Shown here: positions 1-9,300 of the stretch, in pieces | Position numbering within the stretch: position 1 is the stretch's first letter | Layout of the letters: each line of letters opens with the position of its first letter | NCBI GenBank assembly: GCA_027382625.1 | Contig: JAJKFJ010003307.1 | Location: 1 to 23,611, forward strand | DNA from: Tetmemena sp. SeJ-2015 | Lineage: Eukaryota; Ciliophora; Spirotrichea; Sporadotrichida; Oxytrichidae | Direction: 5' to 3' | DNA length: 23,611 bases | Program-made: the position numbers and the translations under genes | Notes under the pieces: generated by a model | Told to the model about the DNA's origin: nothing | Database searches by the model: none | Seen by the model: only the letters and a program-made list of their open reading frames with translations

Positions 1-1063
1 CATAGTTTGAATAAGCAGCCGCGGTATGTATATATTAATTTGGGCTTAAAAAATTTCCGGAATTAAATTGTAAATTTAATTCGATTAATTCAATTTTACA
101 TTTCATTCTGATTTCTACAATAATTTAAATTAAATTTTAATATGCTTACTTTTAAAAATTGAATAATTCATTTGAAAACTAAGTAGAAAAAAGAAAATAT
201 TTTTAATAAAACTTTGGACGCTATTTATTTACTTAAAGATCCTAATGATAACTAAAAATACAGCGAGATTCGAATATGTGTTTAAATAAATTATTGTATG
301 ATCTTTCATTGTTGGTGTTTTGGTTTTAATTTTAATAGTTTGAGTTAAGGCTGATGTTGCCAGGGAAAAGATTGTTATTCGTATTAGGATTATGATGATC
401 GTGAGAGTGATGACTCTTCTCAAACCAGTCGTTTGATATCTTCCTCGAATTCAAAGCAGTATTTTACTATTTAAAAGCAATCTTACAAACTTTTATTCAA
501 TTTAAGATAGAATTTGAAAAAATGCATTGTATTTGATAATATTAGCTTTGTGATTGGTTTGGATGAGGTTAAGTAGCTCAAGAGCGAGACTGTTAAGTCC
601 AGGGTTATTTTGCGTGTAGTGGGAGAACCCACCTACGATATTATGAAAAAGCTAGTTGCTTATTGAAGTGGGAGTGAGAGTGCCCACAGACAGTAAATTA
701 TTGTGGGTATTCTTGTGCGAAATAATAATTATGAAATGTTGAAGTTCAAGTCGCTGAGTGTGGTCTTGCTCTTGCTTGGTGGCTTGACGTACCCCAGAGA
801 CCTAAGTTAGGTTGAAAATATTTTGTGCTCGATTTGCAGGGAGAGCGCTGAGAAGTCCTTGATCTATTGAATAAGTTGGATGTTGTTTGTTAACAAATAA
901 AAATAGTTATCTCAAGAATCAATGCGAGGAATCTTTATCTATGGAATGAAGGCATGGAGGTGTCTCTCATGAGCTCTTGAGTGTAAGTGTCTACCAGCCT
1001 CCCGTAGAGCGATTCAACTAAATAAAATAGAAAAATGAAACAGTAATTTAAATAAATTTCGAA
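1..1063. other. Left flank, mostly AT-rich, with a GC-richer patch at about 540-1010
   Basis: No gene could be identified. Positions 1-480 are AT-rich. From about 540 to 1010 the GC content rises and TGA is sparse. On the reverse strand 911 down to 420 is free of TGA for about 164 codons and ends with TGA at 422-420, but there is no upstream ATG. On the forward strand 541-870 is open except for one TGA at 658-660. This could be an MDS of a gene extending left of the window, a decayed gene, or non-coding germline DNA. Confidence 0.3.
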
Positions 1064-1890
1064 ATGGACGAGGTAAGATAACATCCATTCCTCCAAAGAT
1101 ATAACTTCAATCCATTATCAACACAATAACTCATAGTAACATACTTAATAGAACAGGAATTTTGCAGAGACAGCAGCTGACGAAGAGGAAAACTTATTTG
1201 GCGATGATTACAACAGCGCCTTCGTGCGCACTCTATTGAGAGTGCAGAATAATGTGATTAATCTGCCTGGAGGTCGCGAGCACTTTGATATCTACTTGGC
1301 CAAAACAATCTACCCAGTGCTAGTACCAGGTCTGGAAAGCCTGGCTCGCGAAATAGACCGACTATAAAACTCCGATGGTAAGAATATATTAAACCTTATT
1401 TGACTTAGAGCACATCGACTAGAGCATTAAGGAGAGATTCAACCCTTGTATATTCCTAGGGGAGTTCTTGATGAGGAACAACCCTAAGTATGGTCACAAG
1501 CTCGAGTATGCAGATATCTTCAGCAAGTACGCCAAGATTGAAAAGATCAGGCGCTTCTTCTCCGTCAAGAGGCAGAAGCTGTACAAGCACTTCATGCTTC
1601 AGCCCTATCAAGGCAACTTCGTGAAAAGGCACATCAAGGAGTTCATCAAGGCAATCGATGACTTCCTCAAAATGGAGGGCAAACTGGTTGCTAACTTCTA
1701 AATCTATGAGCAGTTTCCAGCTCTGAGCGAAGATGAAGTACTGGCCTTTGAGAAGTTCTACGATGTGCTATCGAAATGGGCTATCACTCAGGACAAGCTA
1801 TCCTATGAAGACTTCGCAACTCACGAGGACGAGGCAGCTAAGGAGGAGCAGTTAGAGGCGTTTAAGAAAATGACTGATAGAATTCTTTGA
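1064..1890 (+). CDS. DPY-30-motif protein, possibly axonemal/ciliary
   Basis: The ATG at 1064 opens a three-exon gene (1064-1072, 1152-1377, 1409-1890) ending at TGA 1888-1890; the exons sum to 717 nt, a 238-residue protein. TAA and TAG inside it are read as Gln (for example at 1699). An acidic N-terminus (about residues 10-20) precedes a DPY-30-like dimerisation motif: YLAKTIYPVLVPGLESLARE at about residues 50-69, then FLGEFLMRNNPKYG at about 92-106, matching the family pattern of a YL..PVL.GL helix followed by a FLA.FLMRNNP helix. The rest is charged and helical. Such motifs dock proteins in radial spokes and related axonemal complexes; it resembles EFCAB5-like proteins, but that assignment is from memory and weak. 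No IES is needed to read it, unlike its neighbours. Confidence 0.75.
1073..1151 (+). other. Intron 1 of the DPY-30-motif gene
   Basis: GTAAGA donor directly after the GAG codon of a nine-base first exon and TTAATAG acceptor, 79 nt. Phase 0. Removal joins Met-Asp-Glu to the acidic N-terminus in frame. Confidence 0.7.
1378..1408 (+). other. Intron 2 of the DPY-30-motif gene
   Basis: 31 nt with GTAAGA donor and CTTAG acceptor. Removal moves the reading frame from the first half of the DPY-30-like motif to the second half. The small size is typical of ciliate introns. Confidence 0.8.
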
Positions 1891-2179
1891 TTACATTTAT
1901 TTAAGATCTACAAATGTTAATGCTTTCAATATAAGCATAATTCTATTGAATTTTGAAAAAAAAGTTATGTTTCCTAAGTTTTAATTTACAATTAAATTTA
2001 AGATTTCAAAAAAGATCATCTATATACAAAGAAAAAGAATGCCTATTTTCTTTTCTTTAAAATAAACTTTGAATTAAAAGCTCCAATTATAAATGTCTCA
2101 CATTATGTTATCGATTCAACTAGTTCTAAGTAAATCTGTAGTTTCTAAGGATTAGCAATAACGTCATTGAACTCAAGTA

Positions 2180-5100
2180 TCATCTAGTTCTATAATATAT
2201 TTAATAGTTGTAGATGAGTCTCCTCTCTCTTTCAAAGTTCATGAAGAATTCCTCCAGAGAATGGAACTCTGGATTTTCCCTGATCTCAGGGGAATTCTCC
2301 TAAGGATTACTGTAGTTATTAAAAGCCTCTTTCATTACTTGTTGGAGGATGTTCCTCTTACTGCCACTTAATTAACCAATTTCTTAAGCAGGTAGGCTTT
2401 AACCCACTTGCTGAGCCTTAATCTGGGGAGAGAAGGCGTAGATTTATCGCTTCCTGTTTTTGTTCTTGTTTTTCTTCAGTCCAAACTTTGAAGGCTAGTA
2501 CTTTGATTTAGGCTTCTGGGATTAAGTTAAATTGCTGTTTGAGGAAATCATTGGATTGGAGGCGGCTTGACTCTTTAGCTTCGACTTACTAGATGAGTTC
2601 TTGGAAAGAGTTTCATGTAAATTCACATTCATAATCTGACTCTTGGGTTTCTGCTCCTCAGCTCCAAAGGAAAATAATATAGCTTACAACTTAATAATGA
2701 TAAAGCAGTGACTGGTTGACCTCTCTCGTGGCCTTCCACCTGAGTAACTAGCTCTGAGGTCGAGTATGTGCTGCATTTTAGAGGGAGACTGAAGGATGGC
2801 GGGGTGGGTTCCCTCGTTGTCTCCTTCTTGGCAGGAAGAGCCCTCGACTAAGAGTTCCTCGTCATCATTAGGATATTTGTTGACACGTCCACTGCGGGCA
2901 TCAAGTTCTTTGAAGTTCTTGTTGATTTCGTCCCTTATCAAATAGTCCTCTTCCTAATCCTCCATCATAAGATGGGTGTCATCCTGGGGCAGCTAGTCCT
3001 TGACTGTTCGAGATACCATCTCACTCTGCAATTTCAAGTCAGTGTCAAAATCGTCATTGTCCAGGTCAGTCACAGAAATTCAAATAACTAATTAATTTAC
3101 AATTTGATTCCCTGTTCTTGGTTTTTCTTTCTCTCGAAAATAGCTTATGCCTTTTAATTGATGTAGCCCTCAACTTCCACTCCCAGCTCTTTCTCGATCC
3201 GGTTAAAAAACTTCTGAGCATGACTTCTGATTTAGGCGCCAGATCTGGTTCCTATATGCTACTCAACTTTCTTCCACTCTCTTCCAAATAAACTCATTGC
3301 TATATTTTAAAGTTAGAACTGCTAAATGTTTATAATAAAAATAAAAAATTACAATATTAAGTTATTAAATAAAATTAAAATACTTCAAAAATCTATCTGT
3401 ACTCATATTATCAATTAATATTCTTATAATAATAATTAATTACAAACCTATATTTATCCTTAATAATTCATATTATATTTAAACTAATAAAGGAATTGCA
3501 TTTAAAATTGAGAATTAAATGAGAAAGAAAGGAATTACTCGTGTTGAGAAAAAGTTGTGGATAAAAGATTTTGAATATCTTTAATTTAATTGGAGTCAGA
3601 TAACAAGAATAACATCATTGATATAATATAATATTTTACTGAATAAAAGGCATACCTTCAATAAATTTTTCATGTTCCTCGCGTGACCATCTGCCTGTGG
3701 TCTTATGATCTTACTCTTGGCCGGTTGCCAGTTGATCCTAGTTGATGTGCAACTGATGAGGGGAGATGTTCTCCCTGAGGTTGAGCTGCTTGCGTCTGGC
3801 TCTCCTCTGGTCGATGCTGTTAAGTGCTGATTGCTGACTGGATGGTGCTATCTGGGGAGGATTGGAGAAAGAGCTTCCTTTATGCTTTCAGCCGCTCTCT
3901 GAACTCTGGATTCCACCGCCCTCTTTAAATTATAAATTATATTTCTCTGCAACCACACCTTTGCTTATATCTTACTCTATAATTCAATTTTTGTTCTCTA
4001 AAATTACTTTTATATTGCGAGATCGGTGTTACTACATATTCAGAAGAAAAAGAAATATGAAAGAAATTAGATTTCAAGAATTATCTTTAAGCATTAAGAA
4101 GTTTAAGCGAGAGATTATAAAGGAATAGAATAGGGTTCGTCTATGATTGGCTTAATTTTAATTTGACCATCAATTAAAAGAAACTCAATTAGAATTTAAA
4201 TGAAAAGAAAAGAAAAGTTCTGAAATAGATTACGATTACGATGAAAGATTAGGAATATTTTTTAACAAAAGTATTTGTTGATCACAGGTTTTTACTTTTC
4301 AATATTTATTGGGACCTATTTAATTAATTAAAGAGACAATATAATTAAAATTAATTGATCATCATTAAATTTATTTGAAAATAAAGTATTGAATAATGTT
4401 GGGATGAACTTTTGGAGTGGAAGGATTATCATCCATATCAATATCAGGGAGGATAGATTCTCATTCTAAATTATTTATAAATATAAAGTTAAAAGCAATA
4501 TGTTTGAAAGTTTATGAGTAGGTGAGCTTTCATAAAGAGCGAATCCGGTTTATCCTCAATTAAACAAAAAATTTATCTAGTAAAAATAGATTAAGCTGGA
4601 ATTCTTCACTCGATAGGTAAAGAAATTAATTTAGGTTGGTTTAGTAATCCTTCGCAAACATATGGATAAAAAGAGTCCGTTTAAGGTAGCCTAAGCCGTG
4701 GCAGAGAAACAGCACTCCTAAAAATGTTGGATATTCTTTCTAAATGGTTATCAATTCTTATGGATTGCTTTAATGAGAAATGATCACATAGAAAAAATAT
4801 ACCCTAGAGCTAAAAGCAATAGTGAGATTTAAAGTAATTTAAAATTTACCCTGAGTTGTTGTAGACATCTTTTCGAAGCATGTCCTTTAGTAATGATTTA
4901 ACTGTGTTGCTCATAGATATTCACTTTGAATCTTGAAATATTCCATTATTAATTTGAATAGAACGTATTTTCATTAATTTTGAGGCTTCTTAAAAAAAGA
5001 ATTTAAAATAATCAAACAAATTAAGAGAGAATCTGTAGCATTTCAGATTCAGTATCCATAAAAACAATTTTTAATCCTAAATATCTATATATTTTTCATC

Positions 5101-5567
5101 ACAATGCATAACTTAAAGTGATCTAATTTGGACTACACAAGCACTAGAAAGATTATTAAAGTTAAATTATACGCTAAGAAATTATTTTATTCCTTATTAT
5201 TAATTCTGGGTTAACGTTGAGCTAGGATTGAGATTAGATTTGGATTTGAAGTTGAGATGGATAGTTGGAGGCAATTTTGGTTTAGATTGCTGTTGCAGAT
5301 CCCACTAAATTTCTGATCTGATTATTTGGATCAGCACCCAGACTGTCTGTGGCCCTCTAATGGTCTCTGTTGAGTGGGGCCATGTTTAACTTGCGCAAAT
5401 TAAATCTCTGGTGCTTGTTAAAAGGCTCCTCACTAGTTTCCTTATCAAGGATATCGCCAGAGGCTCCGGAATTAAATATAATAATAATTTACTTTATCTT
5501 CTATTGTAAAGTTAGGGCTATTAAGATAATGATATATTTAAATGCTCTGTTGATCGATGTTACTCAT
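2180..5567 (-). CDS. SHAQKYF-class Myb/SANT protein, interrupted by IESs
   Basis: Reverse-strand gene running from an ATG at 5567-5565 to TGA at 2182-2180. The core, at roughly residues 200-255, is a single Myb/SANT repeat: GRWSREEHEKFIEA (coded up to 3656), continued from 3299 by FGREWKKVEQHIGTRSG and the diagnostic SHAQKFF. This class binds DNA (I-box/GATA-like elements in plants and slime moulds) and acts in the nucleus. The N-terminal third is Q, N and S rich. After the Myb domain come an acidic stretch and a basic K/N-rich C-terminal part. Coding segments are about 5567-5520, 5475-5203, 4461-4405, 3940-3888, 3876-3656 and 3299-2180, in linear order and split by IESs plus an intron; the join at about 4405/3940 is unresolved. 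Predicted length is about 570 residues. The Myb assignment is firm; the exact N-terminus is less so. Confidence 0.8.
2660..2680 (-). other. Candidate in-frame IES, 21 bp, pointer AGCT
   Basis: AGCT at 2660-2663 and 2681-2684 flanks an AT-rich stretch that would otherwise add seven hydrophobic residues to a polar region. Being a multiple of three and free of TGA, it is not forced by the frame, so this is suggestive only. Confidence 0.4.
3078..3106 (-). other. IES, 29 bp, pointer ATTC
   Basis: ATTC at 3078-3081 and 3107-3110. Unspliced, the Myb-gene frame runs into TGA; removal restores an open frame from the basic segment after the Myb domain (ending NQEQG) into the acidic segment (DLDNDDFDTD). 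Confidence 0.85.
3300..3655 (-). other. Intron within the Myb repeat, probably containing an IES
   Basis: On the coding strand the interval starts GTATGC and ends TATAG, and removal joins EKFIE to AMSLFG exactly as the Myb fold requires. At 356 nt it is far longer than the 31-79 nt introns elsewhere in the window, so it may hold an ordinary short intron plus one or more germline inserts. A 2 bp pointer (AG) would be an alternative reading. Confidence 0.6.
3873..3883 (-). other. Micro-IES, 11 bp, pointer GCTT
   Basis: GCTT at 3873-3876 and 3884-3887. The upstream frame (coding RAVESRVQRAAES) and the downstream frame leading to the Myb domain differ by one shift; removal of 11 bp connects them and avoids an in-frame TGA. 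Pointer phase agrees on both sides. Confidence 0.75.
3941..4404 (-). other. Approximate IES between two Myb-gene segments, edges unresolved
   Basis: Coding-like sequence on the reverse strand stops near 4405 (after DNPSTPKVHPNI) and resumes near 3940 (KRAVESRVQRAA). The roughly 465 bp between is AT-rich. ATT is a possible 3 bp pointer with matching phase, but several short words fit. Confidence 0.5.
4457..5202 (-). other. IES, 746 bp, pointer ATTCT, in the Myb gene
   Basis: ATTCT at 4457-4461 and 5203-5207. Joining on this 5 bp word keeps codon phase and links a Q-rich segment (ending LNVNPE) to an acidic one (SILPDIDMDDNPSTP). The insert carries a reverse-strand ORF described separately. 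Confidence 0.7.
4606..4914 (-). CDS. Unrecognised 102-codon ORF inside a 746 bp IES
   Basis: ATG at 4914-4912 to TGA at 4608-4606 with TAA/TAG as Gln. The start MSNTVKSLLKDMLRKDVYNN looks protein-like and the local GC is higher than in most IESs. A GT...AG stretch right after it would shift to another open frame ending near 4510, so even the frame is uncertain. No family recognised. Because TGA is rare in AT-rich DNA, an ORF this long can arise by chance. Confidence 0.25.
5471..5519 (-). other. IES, 49 bp, pointer ATTAA, near the start of the Myb gene
   Basis: ATTAA at 5471-5475 and 5520-5524. Joining links a short first segment starting MSNIDQQSIQ to SGASGDILDKE in a consistent codon phase. 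It rests on phase and pointer only, since the N-terminus is not conserved. Otherwise the Met at 5383-5381 could be the start. Confidence 0.6.
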
Positions 5568-6368
5568 TTTTAATAATTTAAAAGGCTATATCCTGAACTT
5601 AAGTATATATTTAAATTTAGCATGCTCAATATCCACATTCGTTTATTCATATTTCTCACCTTAATCAGTCCTTTCTGATATTCTCACTTATCAATTTAAA
5701 TTTAAGGTCCCTTCTCATATTCTATATTCACAATTTAAATCATATGTTCATAAAAAAAATTCAATAACTTATATATAAAATTAGCATTTCAGCATTTATT
5801 TCTGATTCACGCAGATTGAAATATACTTATTTAAACTTCACAATTTAAAGGGTTATTAACTCAATCTACAAATTTTTTGTTTATTATTAATTAATTGTAC
5901 CACAAAATATATGGATTCGAGAAAAGCAATTTTTATAAATTAAATAGATATTTTTATTATTGATGTAAACTAAAAGCTATATATTTTGCGTTATAAGTTA
6001 AAGCAAAAGATATAAAAGCTTCTTAATTATAATAATATTACTCACATAAATTTATTTAATTAAATCAACAAAATATAAAAGATTAAAGAGAGAGCTATGG
6101 AATTCAGCGCATAAAATAATAAAAAGTATATTAAAAATATTTATTAATATTTAAATATAGTCCTATTTTAATTAAAATGAAGGTTTTCTCAAGTTTATTT
6201 TATAATTTAGCCATAAATTTCATTTATAAAAAAATAAGCTTAATTTATGTGAAGAAAGGAAGTAGCCTAAAATGTAATTTGATTGGCTGAATCTGACTTA
6301 AGGGTAAGGAAGGATTATGATATTCATTATTAAATAGTATCATCGTATATACTAACTGCAAAAGATCC
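5568..6368. other. AT-rich intergenic spacer between divergent Myb and GCN1 genes
   Basis: About 800 bp of strongly AT-rich sequence with no supported gene. It separates the 5' ends of two divergent genes, so it should hold both promoters and the ends of two somatic chromosomes, but I see no telomere-like repeat or conserved element. Confidence 0.6.
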
Positions 6369-9300
6369 ATGCAAAGCGCAACTTAAATTGAAGATGGTGA
6401 AGACATCACTATCGTAGAAAAGCTAAACAAGATAGACGAAGACCCAGAGCTAGAAGAACTCGACACCATAGGTAAAATACAAAGCTTTTAATCAATATAT
6501 CTATAGCCCCTGGTGAAATCAGATGTCTCAACAAGAATCTCTTATCCAAGTACAGGCTTTTGATTGAGGAGTCCAGACAGCCATCTGAGTTCCTCGAATA
6601 CTCAAGCCAGGCATTTGGAACTGTCGCTTAACTCGCTAACACAATCGCCAACAAAGATTCCAAGCTGCAACTTGTCTAACTTGCTAGCAAAATCCTTGAC
6701 AAGATTAATGATCTTTCTTTGGATAACAAAATTGATCAGCAAGATAGTGCTAACAATGAGAAACCATCTCAAGACACAGAAATCTATGATCAAATTCTTG
6801 CCAGTCTCACAAATTCGCTGCTTTCTCAGCTCGAGGGTCTCGAAAATATTGAGAATGTGAAGCTTACAACTACCGCTGCTCTTGGACTTATTAAGTTCAT
6901 CCAGTCCTTCTCTAGAAAGAACTTGAAGCCTCTCTTTACCTCAAATCTAGCAAAGGTGATGACTCACCTCATCCACAATTTGTTCAATGAGGATTATAAG
7001 CTTCTGAAAAGAGTTAAGTAAACCCTGTCCTATCTCTATTCACTCAGAAACTTTGACAAGGAGGTGCTCTTTTAAGTTGTTTCTAGCATGAGCCAACTAT
7101 CAAAATACTCTCTCTAAGCTCTTTTGGTTAATGAGTTCAAACTCCACCAAGAAGTCATGACTTCAATTAGCGATAAACTGCACACTCTTGTCTTATATTC
7201 TTTAAAATTAAAGTAAAAAGAATTTAAATTAAAATTATCAATTTGACTTTCTGTAACTAGATATGGAGATTTCAGAGAGGGATAAAATTCCATTTTACTC
7301 ATCATCTTTCATCCTAATATTTTATCAAATTGGATATATGTGACAGAAAATAGTGAGATTAGTTAATTTATTTGATCTAAGTTGAAATAATTAACTCTTT
7401 ACAAGATGAAAATCTATTGAACAACCCACAAGATTATTCTCAAATTTCAATTAACAATAATTTAAAGCCTCTTTATAAAAAGTAAACTAAGAGATCATCT
7501 ATAAGTAATGCTCTTAATACGTTATTTATATTTATAAAGCAGCTTATTTAATTTTATTCACATATTAATTTTATATCACAATTAAATTAAATGCTGGCCT
7601 AAAAAATTTCATTCTATTTTCAACAAATAAAATATGAGAGTAAAAAGTCTAATCTTAATAACATCAATATACGAAAGCGAAAACAAAAATTAAAAGTAGA
7701 ATAACGATTCAACATGCTTTATAAATTTATTATATGCTAATATGATTTTTTTATTAGTTAATTTTGAGTAAGAGGAGATTGAATTTAAGAATGCTGCTAA
7801 GTTATTATACTTATCTGCTAATAAGTACTAAAGAGATCAAATCGATTATTATACAACTATACTATGAATATTAAGAGAAGAATAATTTTCTAACGAGGAA
7901 ATTAGCTTCATTAATTAAAGTAACTATAATTTTGGACACTCTATCTTTTCTAATTTATTTGCTTTCTATAATAATTCTTATCAATAATAAAGGTTGATTT
8001 TAATAATTAAATTTATAGACTATAAATGACAAGGAGAAGCACAACTTCAACAACGTCAGATATTTCGCAGGTTATTTGAGCACCCTTGACAACTAACTCT
8101 TTAAGACTGACGTGCTTTCTCATACTGAGTTTATGCTCAACAGAAATGGAGTCTTGCTAGGAGTAGTTGCTTAAACTGTTGACTACTTACACACCGTAGT
8201 CATTGACGATCAGCTTTTGATAGCACTCTCTGAGTCAATCATCACAGATAAGTTCCTAATGAACAGTGAATTCTAGGAAAAGACAACCCTCTATTTCAGA
8301 AATCTGTCCAAGAAAATCAACGACCAATCCCTTCTCAAGAAACTGATTCTTGACTTCTTACTCAAGAAGTTTACTACCACCAAGGCCCAATTCAATCCTA
8401 GTCAGAGATAAAATATCATAAAGCACATCTCAGCCATTCTTGAAGTTGTGCCAGCTCAGCTAGTGGAACAGGAAACTCTCGATCTAATCAATTCTGCCTT
8501 TGTAGAGCATCTTTTCTCCGTAAAGGAGGAGCAAGTGCTTAGAGAGTGCCAAGAAGAATTGACTAAGGTGCTTCTCAAGTCAAACAAGTTTGATAGCGTT
8601 GCTGTCTAAGTCAAGAAGTACTTCTAAAAGGCTTCAAACCATTGGCATGTGAGTGTGTTCAATGAGCTTATTTCTCACTCGAAACCAGAGCTCAATGAGA
8701 TTATTCAAATCCTCACTCCTTAATTCAAGCAGTTGCTGCAAGCTGAGAACTTCAAGACTCTCTTAAATGTTATTGCTGTATATTGATTTGACTACTGCTA
8801 ACTACTCCTCTATTCTGGCTTTAGTGGGCTTCTTCGCATACTCATCAATCTATTTGAATGACAACTCCTATGTGCAATTCCTTGCCCAGAACTCTAGCAT
8901 CCTAGGCTACTTAGCAACTGATTAAGGATACATCAGCACTCAGGCCTACTATCAGAAACCACCCTCCTACCTAGACATTAAGTATCATCTCAAGGCTATC
9001 TAGGTTCTCCTAATAGGCAAATATATTGTTTTTTAGGATGGTTAAAGAAATAGAAAGAAGTTAATCAAAAATAGAAATAAATACAAACAGATTGCCAAGC
9101 TAATTCAAGCTCCATTCTTAGTATTTAATGATTTTTTATAAATATCTTAATCTACTTATTATTCTAATGGTGGTATAAGTAATCATGATCGTCGCCATGT
9201 TTAGCTTATTTTCTTTACTAAATATACGACTTCTCATAAGATTAATCAGAATTGTGAGCTGCGACTCTTTTCAAACATTCGCTGATTTGCAGTAGGACCC

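Noticed and set aside
229..423. Reverse-strand 64-codon hydrophobic ORF resembling a mitochondrial membrane peptide
   Set aside because: AT-rich composition gives Ile/Thr/Leu-rich peptides by chance, and there is no conserved motif.
3862..4128. Forward-strand 88-codon ORF
   Set aside because: Its first half is the reverse shadow of the Myb gene segment; the rest is AT-rich IES sequence.
5370..5573. Forward-strand 67-codon ORF
   Set aside because: It overlaps the N-terminal Myb segments on the other strand, which have agreeing pointers and phase.
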